Assembly (NCBI RefSeq): GCF_003144395.1
Contig: NZ_PENZ01000015.1
Span: 22,235-82,877, forward strand
Source: Proteus faecis
GTDB taxonomy: Bacteria; Pseudomonadota; Gammaproteobacteria; Enterobacterales; Enterobacteriaceae
DNA: 60,643 nt
Direction: 5' to 3'
Position numbers and translations under genes: made by a program. Positions 52,168-59,197 of this stretch are shown piece after piece (the stretch's first letter is position 1; each line of letters begins with the position of its first letter). The notes beneath the pieces were generated by a model. That model had not been told where the DNA came from. It did no database searches and was given only the letters and a program-made list of their open reading frames with translations.

Positions 52168-53208
52168 ATGATGGAAGCTCTGCAATTTTCGCAAGTCGTA
52201 CTTAATTGGTATCACAAATATGGGCGTAAAACGCTCCCTTGGCAGCAAGAAAAAACGCCTTATCACGTATGGTTATCTGAGGTAATGTTGCAACAAACTC
52301 AAGTTGCGACGGTTATTCCTTATTTTGAGCGTTTTATTGCACGTTTTCCTGATGTCAGTGCATTAGCTAAAGCCCCTCTTGATGAAGTACTTCATCTCTG
52401 GACCGGTCTTGGCTATTACGCAAGAGCTAGAAACTTACATAAAGCAGCACAACACATTGTAGATAAACATCAAGGACAGTTTCCTGATACCTTTGACGAC
52501 GTTTGTGCTTTACCCGGTGTTGGACGTTCAACCGCAGGTGCTATTTTATCGTTATCACTGAAAAAACCTTACCCAATTCTTGATGGTAATGTGAAACGTG
52601 TTTTAGCACGCTGTTATGCTGTCGAAGGCTGGCCGGGTAAAAAAGAAGTTGAGAAAAAATTGTGGAAGATTAGCGAAAACGTCACACCAACTGAAGGTGT
52701 CGAGTATTTTAATCAGGCAATGATGGATTTAGGTGCAATGGTTTGCACAAGAAGCAAACCTAAATGTGAATTATGCCCATTAAATACTGGATGTATCGCT
52801 TATGCTCAAAACAGTTGGGCAGATTATCCTGGGAAAAAACCTAAAAAAGTTATCCCAGAAAAAATAACTTATTTTCTTATTTTACAATATGATAATCTAG
52901 TTTGGTTAGATAAAAGACCGCCAGCAGGAATATGGGGTGGGTTATTTGCCTTTCCTCAATTTGAAACAAAAGCGCTTTTAGAACAGTGGTTAACTGAGCA
53001 TGGGCTCGATAATAATGAATCAGAACAACTGATTTCATTTAGGCATACTTTTAGCCACTTTCATTTAGATATTGTGCCAATTTGCGTAAAACTCTCAGCG
53101 TTTACCTCTATGATGGAGGAGCAAAAAGGACTTTGGTATAACTTACAGGCTCCTGCAAACGTAGGGTTAGCAGCACCTGTAGAGAATTTACTTAGACAAT
53201 TAGCCTAA
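52168..53208 (+). CDS. mutY: adenine DNA glycosylase MutY
   Basis: MutY removes adenine mispaired with 8-oxoguanine. The 346 residues (350 in E. coli) have the helix-hairpin-helix [17 protein letters not shown], catalytic residues in [20 protein letters not shown] and [11 protein letters not shown], and the 4Fe-4S loop [17 protein letters not shown] (C-x6-C-x2-C-x5-C). A MutT-like C-terminal domain recognises 8-oxoG, with [14 protein letters not shown]. Its first residues may begin at the second ATG. Head of mutY-yggX-mltC. Confidence 0.97.
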   Translation: MMEALQFSQVVLNWYHKYGRKTLPWQQEKTPYHVWLSEVMLQQTQVATVIPYFERFIARFPDVSALAKAPLDEVLHLWTGLGYYARARNLHKAAQHIVDKHQGQFPDTFDDVCALPGVGRSTAGAILSLSLKKPYPILDGNVKRVLARCYAVEGWPGKKEVEKKLWKISENVTPTEGVEYFNQAMMDLGAMVCTRSKPKCELCPLNTGCIAYAQNSWADYPGKKPKKVIPEKITYFLILQYDNLVWLDKRPPAGIWGGLFAFPQFETKALLEQWLTEHGLDNNESEQLISFRHTFSHFHLDIVPICVKLSAFTSMMEEQKGLWYNLQAPANVGLAAPVENLLRQLA

Positions 53209-53237
53209 GCTAATACCTGCGATATTGAGGATTTATT

Positions 53238-53510
53238 ATGAGCAGAACTATTTTTTGTACTTTCCTTAACAAAGAAGCTGATGGACTTGATTTTCAGTTG
53301 TACCCAGGAGAAATTGGAAAGCGCATTTTTAATGAGATATCAAAAGAAGCATGGGCTCAATGGATGGCAAAACAGACCATGCTTATCAATGAAAAAAAAC
53401 TTAACACCATGAATCCTGATGATCGCAAACTATTAGAACAAGAAATGGTGCGATTTTTATTCGAAGGCCATGATGTTCATATTGATGGCTACACACCACC
53501 TGAAAAATAA
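53238..53510 (+). CDS. yggX: probable Fe(2+)-trafficking protein YggX
   Basis: A 90-residue protein (91 in E. coli) that protects Fe-S clusters from oxidative damage. It starts [20 protein letters not shown], with the conserved cysteine, and includes [19 protein letters not shown] and GYTPPE. It is 29 bases after mutY and 63 before mltC. Confidence 0.96.
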   Translation: MSRTIFCTFLNKEADGLDFQLYPGEIGKRIFNEISKEAWAQWMAKQTMLINEKKLNTMNPDDRKLLEQEMVRFLFEGHDVHIDGYTPPEK

Positions 53511-53573
53511 TATTCACTTTTCCAGAGTCTTTAAGGCTCTGGTATTTTATTCACCATAGCGATGCAATTGACC

Positions 53574-54644
53574 ATGAAAAAAATCCTTCTCTTGCTGATT
53601 ATCGCCCCTCTACTCATTTCATGTAGTAGCCAACCACCAAAAACATTCGAGCCTGATTACGCAAAGGACACCAATGCATTCGATATTCTTATGGGACAAT
53701 TTGCCAATAATATCGAAATGATTTGGGGTATGAAGGAAGTATTAATCGCGGGTCCTAAAGATTACGTAAAATACACCAATGCTTATAAAACACGTAGCCA
53801 TATTAATTTTGAAGCAGGTACAATTACGATAGAGACTTTAGGTGATGATGCCCCCCAATTCCAATTGCATAAGGCGATAGTCACAACGTTATTAATGGGT
53901 GAAGATCCGGGTTCTATTGACCTCTACTCTGATGTTAATAACATTCCCCACAGCACTGAACCGTTTTTATTTGGGCAGGTTCTTGATAATACGGGACAAC
54001 CTATACGCTGGGAATGGCGAGCCAATAAGTATGCAGATTATCTGATTGCTAATAAATTACAAAAACGCCAATCTGGTATAAATACAATTTGGTATGTCAC
54101 CATTAATCTTGTTCCTAACCACCTTGATCAACGTGCTCATAAATATTTACCGTTAGTTCAACAAGCGGCGGCTAAATATGGGGTTGAACCATCACTAATC
54201 TTAGCAATTATGCAAATTGAATCGAGTTTTAACCCCTATGCAGTGAGTAGTTCTGATGCTCTAGGCTTAATGCAGATCATGCCAGCAACGGCAGGGCGAG
54301 ATGTATTCCGAATGCAAGGAAAATCAGGGCAACCAAGTCGTAGTTATTTATTTGATCCTGCTAATAATATCGATGCAGGTACGGCTTATATATCAATACT
54401 GCAAAATAGTTATCTTGGCGATATCAAAGATCCCGTCTCGCGCCGTTACGCCGTTATACAGGCTTACAACGGTGGTGCGGGTAGTGTGTTACGCATATTC
54501 CATAACGATAAAAAACAAGCAGCGGCCATAATTAATAACTTGGAGCCAACACAGGTGTATACAACGTTACGTAATAAGCACCCTGCCGACCAATCTCGTC
54601 GTTATCTTGAGAAGGTTAGTACAGCTCAACGTAACTACCGTTAG
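53574..54644 (+). CDS. mltC: membrane-bound lytic murein transglycosylase C
   Basis: MltC cuts peptidoglycan glycan strands, leaving 1,6-anhydromuramic acid. The start [20 protein letters not shown] gives a lipoprotein signal with lipobox LISC; an ATG four codons upstream is less likely. The product is 356 residues. A DUF3393 N-terminal region is followed by an SLT domain with catalytic Glu in [28 protein letters not shown], then AYNGGAGSV. Third gene of mutY-yggX-mltC. Confidence 0.96.
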   Translation: MKKILLLLIIAPLLISCSSQPPKTFEPDYAKDTNAFDILMGQFANNIEMIWGMKEVLIAGPKDYVKYTNAYKTRSHINFEAGTITIETLGDDAPQFQLHKAIVTTLLMGEDPGSIDLYSDVNNIPHSTEPFLFGQVLDNTGQPIRWEWRANKYADYLIANKLQKRQSGINTIWYVTINLVPNHLDQRAHKYLPLVQQAAAKYGVEPSLILAIMQIESSFNPYAVSSSDALGLMQIMPATAGRDVFRMQGKSGQPSRSYLFDPANNIDAGTAYISILQNSYLGDIKDPVSRRYAVIQAYNGGAGSVLRIFHNDKKQAAAIINNLEPTQVYTTLRNKHPADQSRRYLEKVSTAQRNYR

Positions 54645-54667
54645 TTAATATTTAATCTAAAAAAACC

Positions 54668-54700
54668 AAGCTTCCCCAATAAATTTGGGGAAGCTTTTCT
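54668..54700 (+). terminator. mltC terminator
   Basis: AAGCTTCCCCAA and TTGGGGAAGCTT make a perfect 12-bp stem around TAAAT, followed by TTCT. It lies 23 bases after the mltC stop and isolates the tRNA-Phe transcript. Confidence 0.9.
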
Positions 54701-54866
54701 ATAATTACGATTCGATAACTCGTCTTATCGCATTCCTATCATCATTTGTTATGTATACCACTAATTCTTTTTAACTCCACTTTTGCTCTTTTTTCATGAT
54801 AAATAGCGTTTTATTAATCAATAAGTTTAAAAAAACAGCAATCAAACAGTTTTGTGATAAATAACG

Positions 54867-54895
54867 TTGACGAGCAAGGCGATATCGGGTTTAAT
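54867..54895 (+). promoter_or_regulatory. promoter of tRNA-Phe
   Basis: TTGACG and TTTAAT are separated by 17 bases, and the GC-rich stretch ACGCCCC follows before the tRNA. The GC-rich discriminator is typical of stringently controlled stable-RNA promoters. Confidence 0.82.
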
Positions 54896-54905
54896 ACGCC
54901 CCGTT

Positions 54906-54981
54906 GCCCGAATAGCTCAGTCGGTAGAGCAGGGGATTGAAAATCCCCGTGTCCTTGGTTCGATTCCGAGTTCGGGCACCA
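54906..54981 (+). tRNA. pheV: tRNA-Phe(GAA)
   Basis: A 76-base cloverleaf with acceptor GCCCGAA/TTCGGGC, encoded ACCA, anticodon loop TTGAAAA (anticodon GAA) on a GGGGA/TCCCC stem, and T loop TTCGATTCC. Its place after mltC fits E. coli pheV. tRNA-Phe genes are frequent integration sites for genomic islands, and in Proteus mirabilis ICEPm1 uses one. Here the CDI array begins right after it. I saw no second copy of its 3' end in the window. Confidence 0.97.
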
Positions 54982-55081
54982 TATTTCTTTTGTTCGTCAG
55001 TGAGTTAAGTCACTGAGAGGGCAAACAAGAGTTGAAAAATATAGTTTGGCACTGTCACTTTATGTTGAAACTCTTAAACTA

Positions 55082-55115
55082 AACAGTCTTGTTCATACCA
55101 AGGCTGTTTTTTTTA
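55082..55115 (+). terminator. terminator downstream of tRNA-Phe
   Basis: AACAGTCTTG pairs with CAAGGCTGTT (one G-U) around TTCATAC, followed by a T8 run on the plus strand. It would end the tRNA-Phe transcript and also lies just beyond the end of the minus-strand CDI array. Confidence 0.85.
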
Positions 55116-55122
55116 TTTGTAA

Positions 55123-55462
55123 CTACATCTTTGCAACCACAAATTGAAGAGCTTTCGCTTCCGTTGTTGTAACTGTACTACCTAATATTTCAGCAGTTTT
55201 TTTCAAGTGTCATTTCCTGCTCTGTTAAAAATATATCAAGCGGAATACCTGTCAAATTCTCCCATGCTATCAATATTCCAAGTGCTGGATCTTGCACCTC
55301 TGAGTGTGTTCCTTTTACTGCTTTCGTTAGGACTGCATTGATTTCTTGTATACTGCCATCATTTTGAGTCTTTGAGATCGCTAGTGATGAAACTTGCCCA
55401 TAATCAGCCATACATGTTGGCAGATCTTGAGGCTTGAAGAAGTTATTCTCAACACAACTCAT
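55123..55462 (-). pseudogene. small unknown gene at the end of the CDI array, frameshifted
   Basis: The open frame as read (55190-55462) gives 90 residues, MSCVENNFFKPQDLP to MTLEKNC. A run of seven A (plus-strand T at 55197-55203) lies at its end. With one more A the frame continues as KKTAEILGSTVTTTEAKA and LQFVVAKM to a TAG at 55123. The continuation is coherent, so the intact gene would encode about 113 residues. Its ATG overlaps the stop of the upstream gene (ATGA). Its job is unknown; the position suggests an accessory or second immunity component. A sequencing error in the A run is possible. Confidence 0.6.
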
Positions 55463-55953
55463 TCTTCTAAATAAAACAAACCATGAGAACCTTCCAGCTC
55501 CGCATAGATTATCATAGCCTCTTCTCCTTCAGCGATGTACTCCACATCAATTGGCTCAGGCGGAAAATCAGGATCAGTATAATTACCGTCCAAAAAGGTT
55601 TTATATTGCTCCAGAATATAAAGTAACTGATCAATGGTTAACAAAACTCGCTGTTCTTGCACATACTCACAGGCGATGAATACCATATTTTTTGTCACCA
55701 TCACCCAATGGGCATTACCCATACCAAAAAAACCATCGGGTGCCCTACTAGAAGGTAAGTTAGTTAGGTTGTTGATCCAAATATCTACAGATTTCAAACC
55801 GGTAGGCAAGTCTGCTGATAACCATGAAGCTATCTCGCAAATGCCATATCCTTGCTTTGGTTTAAATCTCATATTTTCACTTGGCTCACGGCCTGAAGGG
55901 TAATAACGACTATCATCAGGAGACCAACAATAATATATTTTTTTATTAATCAT
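55459..55953 (-). CDS. putative CDI immunity protein, module 3
   Basis: A 164-residue acidic, probably cytoplasmic protein starting MINKKIYYCWSPDDSRYYPS and ending GSHGLFYLEE. I do not recognise the family. Its ATG overlaps the TGA of the upstream toxin remnant by 4 nt, the standard toxin-immunity junction in this array, and its frame is intact, whereas the toxin is broken. It overlaps the next small gene by ATGA as well. An intact immunity gene beside a dead toxin is a common fate of orphan CDI modules, because it still protects against siblings carrying the live toxin. Confidence 0.65.
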   Translation of the reverse strand: MINKKIYYCWSPDDSRYYPSGREPSENMRFKPKQGYGICEIASWLSADLPTGLKSVDIWINNLTNLPSSRAPDGFFGMGNAHWVMVTKNMVFIACEYVQEQRVLLTIDQLLYILEQYKTFLDGNYTDPDFPPEPIDVEYIAEGEEAMIIYAELEGSHGLFYLEE

Positions 55954-56552
55954 TTTTTAGAACCTTGATATACCGGCCAAGCAGTTGCTCCTGTTCCATC
56001 TAGTTTTCCATAGTAACCTTCTACTTTTACACCACTTTGAGAAGCTTCTGACCATTTTTCAGGCTTCCCTTCTTTTTGGGGTTAAATTTTTAAATACACT
56101 TTCAAGTTCGATCCCTACATGTTTGTGTCCCAAACATCAGCCGGGCTGGTCCCCGCTCCTTGATAATCCGCTACCTGCTCTGGCGTCAGCTACCTCATCG
56201 CTTCTGTATCACCATTTCTGGTGGCAATCCCTGCATCCATGGCTTCCTGAATCTGTGCTGCCGTTAAACCAAAGTTTACGCCTAATTGCATAAGCCCATT
56301 TCGGCAGGTTGCATTTTTCATGCATGATTCATAGCCTTTTTCCAAACCTTTAATGATTGGCTTGGCAGACATAAGATTATTCTCAACAACAACACTTTCC
56401 GACACAACGTCCATTGTTGTATCCGGTTTTTCCCTGTGCTTTCCTGCACTTATAAGTGGTTTTGACTGGTGTTTCCTGATGCTGTCAACTTTTTGCCCCG
56501 ACGTACCTTTTTCCGTCGTGCACGCTACCGCTCGGTGAAGATCACCAGACAC
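55950..56552 (-). pseudogene. decayed orphan CdiA-CT module 3 (VENN plus toxin tail)
   Basis: An open frame (56190-56552) carries VENN (56376-56387) followed by LMSAKPIIKGLEKGYESC, then AAQIQEAMDAGIATRNGDTEAMR and a TAG. Past that stop the same frame reads LTPEQVADYQGAGTSPADV. Another frame then reads GHKHVGIELESVFKNLTPK, and after an A5 run a third reads EGKPEKWSEASQSGVKVEGY and YGKLDGTGATAWPVYQGSKK to a TGA at 55950, overlapping the immunity ATG. This is a CdiA C-terminal region broken by one nonsense codon and two or more frameshifts. The residues before about position 45 look non-homologous. Confidence 0.7.
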
Positions 56553-57011
56553 AGCAATAGGTTAATCAGACGGTATATCCATTTTTCATTATTTTATTGT
56601 ATCAACCACGCTCAACTGTACCAACAGACCGCTGTGCAGAGCCTGAGCTCCATCACAACCGGATAAGGCAGATGAAGAGAAGGGATTCAGAGAGATATCT
56701 TTGGCAGGATGGGAATAAAAATGCTGGAAGGATGACTCTCTATCACTGAAGAGACCTGTCACGACCGAAGATAACTACAGACTATCCGGCTCCGCAAACA
56801 ACCCAGAGATATCTCTGGCGCCGTGAATAATCCGCTCTATACGCACTTCAGTAACTGAAGCTAAGATTTGAAGCCATTAAACAGATGGATGAAGAAGAAC
56901 TTAAATCTGTCACATCCATACTGGATGCCCTGATTTAAAAACATCAGCCCCGTAAAATACTCGGTTAAAGTGTCTGACAGTTAAAAATACTGTAACGCCA
57001 AACAGCTAAAA
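56553..57011. other. gene remnants between CDI modules 2 and 3 (left part)
   Basis: This stretch has no intact gene. Base composition is higher in GC than the flanks and patchy. It contains a short plus-strand remnant (see 56861-56968). No transposase or inverted repeat could be seen. It probably formed by serial deletions in the island. Confidence 0.5.
56861..56968 (+). pseudogene. remnant resembling the C-terminus of an HTH regulator
   Basis: The plus strand reads LRFEAIKQMDEEELKSVTSI and LDALI, a TAA stop (56936-56938), then KHQPRKILG. The pattern of QMDEEELKSV..LDALI.KHQ resembles the C-terminal helix of XRE-family regulators found near accessory loci, with a nonsense codon where leucine might be expected. 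It is a fragment only, without start or DNA-binding part. Confidence 0.4.
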
Positions 57012-57042
57012 AATAACCCTGTGTGATGAACACAGGGTTATT
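57004..57042 (-). terminator. strong terminator between CDI modules 2 and 3
   Basis: AATAACCCTGTGT and ACACAGGGTTATT form a perfect 13-bp stem around a 5-base loop. The minus strand continues with a T6 run, so it should stop the minus-strand transcript of modules 1 and 2 before it reaches module 3. Confidence 0.88.
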
Positions 57043-57154
57043 AGTATTTTATTTTAGAAGTACTATCATGTAACTACAACTATTATGTAATAATCTAATT
57101 CAACAAGTCATCACGCTATCACTACGGTTAAATAGCCTCCAGCAATTCAACATA

Positions 57155-57286
57155 ATGCAGGGGGATTATGCGCAGTTGATACTCCCCAACCACGCACAAT
57201 CAGCATTATGTCTTGCGCCCTTTGGTGATGAGGCTTTTACCGGATTATTGATTATCCGGTTGCCTGAAGCAGTGGATATGCATTAG
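57155..57286 (+). pseudogene. possible fragment of an unidentified gene
   Basis: A 43-codon frame reads MQGDYAQLILPNHAQSALCL and APFGDEAFTGLLIIRLPEAV. The protein-like composition and locally higher GC suggest a gene piece. The frame stays open upstream to about 57078. I do not recognise it, and there is no clear ribosome binding site. It may be spurious. Confidence 0.25.
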
Positions 57287-57315
57287 CTATTATAGGTTTT
57301 AGAGACAAATAGAAC

Positions 57316-57795
57316 CTAAAATCTATTTTTTTGATAGAACGTCAAAGATGGTCCGTAATCAGATTCTGAGCTATGAAGCTCAACTACAAATTCTTTTGTT
57401 GGAAATGCTTTTTTGAGCGACATTTCCCAAGAACACTGCATTACTTTGCATAACTGCAAAAAAACCGAATCCGATGTACCGTCTAAATTACCAGTGAACA
57501 GGTCATATAAGTGCACATGATTTAGTATTTTTTCTATTGCATCTCTATCCGTGCCAAATTGTTCTTTCCACTCATTAAAATTATTTTCTTCATACCTATC
57601 ACTTAATAATATACAACCATCAATATCAATAAACTCAGGTATCAATAATTTTACACTACAAAGTATATCTTCTGGATGGCAGCAATCACTAATATAGTCA
57701 TTGACTGTCATATCACTCGGAGAACTCCAATTACTTTTCCATAATTCATAACGAGTTAAATCATGTGGTTCTGGAATTAACGTGATTTTTTTCAT
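57316..57795 (-). CDS. putative immunity protein for the Ntox24-like toxin
   Basis: A 159-residue protein starting MKKITLIPEPHDLTRYELWK and ending FYQKNRF, without signal peptide or membrane helix. I do not recognise its family. Its ATG overlaps the toxin stop codon by four bases (ATGA), the normal arrangement for a cognate immunity gene, and the frame is intact. Inference: it neutralises the module 2 toxin in the cytoplasm. Confidence 0.72.
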   Translation of the reverse strand: MKKITLIPEPHDLTRYELWKSNWSSPSDMTVNDYISDCCHPEDILCSVKLLIPEFIDIDGCILLSDRYEENNFNEWKEQFGTDRDAIEKILNHVHLYDLFTGNLDGTSDSVFLQLCKVMQCSWEMSLKKAFPTKEFVVELHSSESDYGPSLTFYQKNRF

Positions 57796-58684
57796 GGTAT
57801 TTCATCCTCACGCACTGGTCTGGGCAACGCTTTAGTCGATGGAGATTGAACTCTTACTTGCCCATTAGGTAATACATTACGCCCATATTCTATAACATGG
57901 GGAGTTGCTATGCCTCCGTGAGCAGCTCCAGTAACATCAACTCTCTTTAAAATCATACCATTAGAATCATAGGTCGCATAACTTGTAATATTCCCTTGGT
58001 TATCCGCTCGATAGACTATACCGTTTTTAGGTCCATTCTCAATTTGGAATCTTCCACTTACTTGTTGAGCTCTCTCTAATGGACCACCTGCAAGGTTAGC
58101 CGCATTTCGAGGTGGTCGTTGATGATTACTACCTGTATTTTGTGGTGGCTGAGAACTACTTTCTAAGTCTTTTTGTTTACCTGCCCCAGTATTTACCTCT
58201 ACACCATGATCTGGTTTCCATGCTCCACTTGATGATTGCGATGTAGGACTTGAAGGCAATTTTGTTGGTATGGCATCACTCGCATCTTTTATGAGCTTAT
58301 TCGCCCCCTCAAGATCGCCGGCTTTTAACAGTAATTTAGCTTCTTTCAGTGGCTTCGTGAATACCTTGGCAAAAGGCAATGTGCCCGCAGCAGCTAATGT
58401 GTAATCAATCCAGTCATCTGCTTCAGCAAAACTTTTAAAATCACCGACCACTGGCACAAAATCAATACCTAAAGAAGCGACTTCTCTGAAGAATTTATCG
58501 CGATCTTCTGCCATTTTAGCTGAGCAGGCACCTGCGCTCATTCTTGCACAGTTTTCCTTTTTATAGCGCTCAATCTCTGCATTAACACGCTCTTCAGCAA
58601 CCTGTTGAGGTGTTCATTGATAACATCACTCAGTGAGTTATTCTCAACAATAAATTGCTGAGATTTCCTTTCATACTTAGCGAC
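57792..58684 (-). pseudogene. orphan CdiA-CT module 2: VENN, pre-toxin and Ntox24-like toxin, frameshifted
   Basis: From 58684 the frame reads VAKYERKSQQFIVENNSLSD up to about 58613, with VENN at 58637-58648. A frame change then gives TPQQVAEERVNAEIERYKKE into an uninterrupted 249-residue frame to the stop at 57792. That frame has a pre-toxin helical part (DFVPVVGDFKSFAEADDWID), a Ser/Gln/Pro linker, and a C-terminal domain (about residues 162-235) with GIVYRADNQGNITSYATYDS and TGAAHGGIATPHVIEYGRN. This resembles Ntox24, a predicted nuclease toxin of polymorphic systems. No start codon with a good Shine-Dalgarno precedes it, as expected for a displaced tip. Confidence 0.78.
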
Positions 58685-58699
58685 TTACTCGTATCTTCC

Positions 58700-59197
58700 C
58701 TAAATAGAATCCTTGTCAGGTAATTTATTTAGTACTTTTTTTATTGTCCCTTTGGGAAACATCACCTTACTAATTGTAACTCCATAATCTTTACTAAAAA
58801 TTAAACTCTCATAATCACCATTCTCAATATAATAAAAAAGATAAAACCCAACATCTGAGATTTCTACTGGACTTAGGTCAACGCCAATAGGTTGACTCGG
58901 AATTATTTCAAAATCATCGGGATCTGTATCCAAAATTTTTATATGAGAATGAGCTATTAAACCAAATAATTCACATTCGTTTATTGAGTGGTCATCCAAT
59001 GGTCTGCAATTATCAATTTCTTCTACACTATCCTTTAAGTAATTAATTGCCATATGAAGGGTATAATTAGAGCCTTTGGCTGGAAATAGTTCATCTTTGA
59101 TAACAAAATTAAAAAAACCAAATTTCCAGTAACCATCGTTAGACTCTTCTACTTTCTCATAAATAACCGCAAAATCATAAGGATCACCAAAAATCAT
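58700..59197 (-). CDS. Imm42-like immunity protein of the main CDI module
   Basis: A 165-residue acidic protein starting MIFGDPYDFAVIYEKVEESN, followed by YWKFGFFNFVIKDELFPAKG. The N-terminus MIFGDP.KFAI..FNF matches what I know of the immunity protein 42 family; the assignment is from memory of the motif. Its ATG overlaps the stop of the large CdiA frame by four bases, so it is the cognate immunity gene. It ends 15 bases before the remnant of module 2. Confidence 0.8.
   Translation of the reverse strand: MIFGDPYDFAVIYEKVEESNDGYWKFGFFNFVIKDELFPAKGSNYTLHMAINYLKDSVEEIDNCRPLDDHSINECELFGLIAHSHIKILDTDPDDFEIIPSQPIGVDLSPVEISDVGFYLFYYIENGDYESLIFSKDYGVTISKVMFPKGTIKKVLNKLPDKDSI

Noticed and set aside
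54906..55115. Search for an attachment-site repeat of the tRNA-Phe 3' end within the window
   Set aside because: No second copy of the 3' end sequence was seen to the right of the tRNA; any partner site would lie beyond the window.
55985..56293. 102-codon plus-strand frame opposite the module 3 toxin
   Set aside because: It is the antisense of the CdiA-CT remnant, whose minus-strand reading gives VENN and a toxin-like tail.
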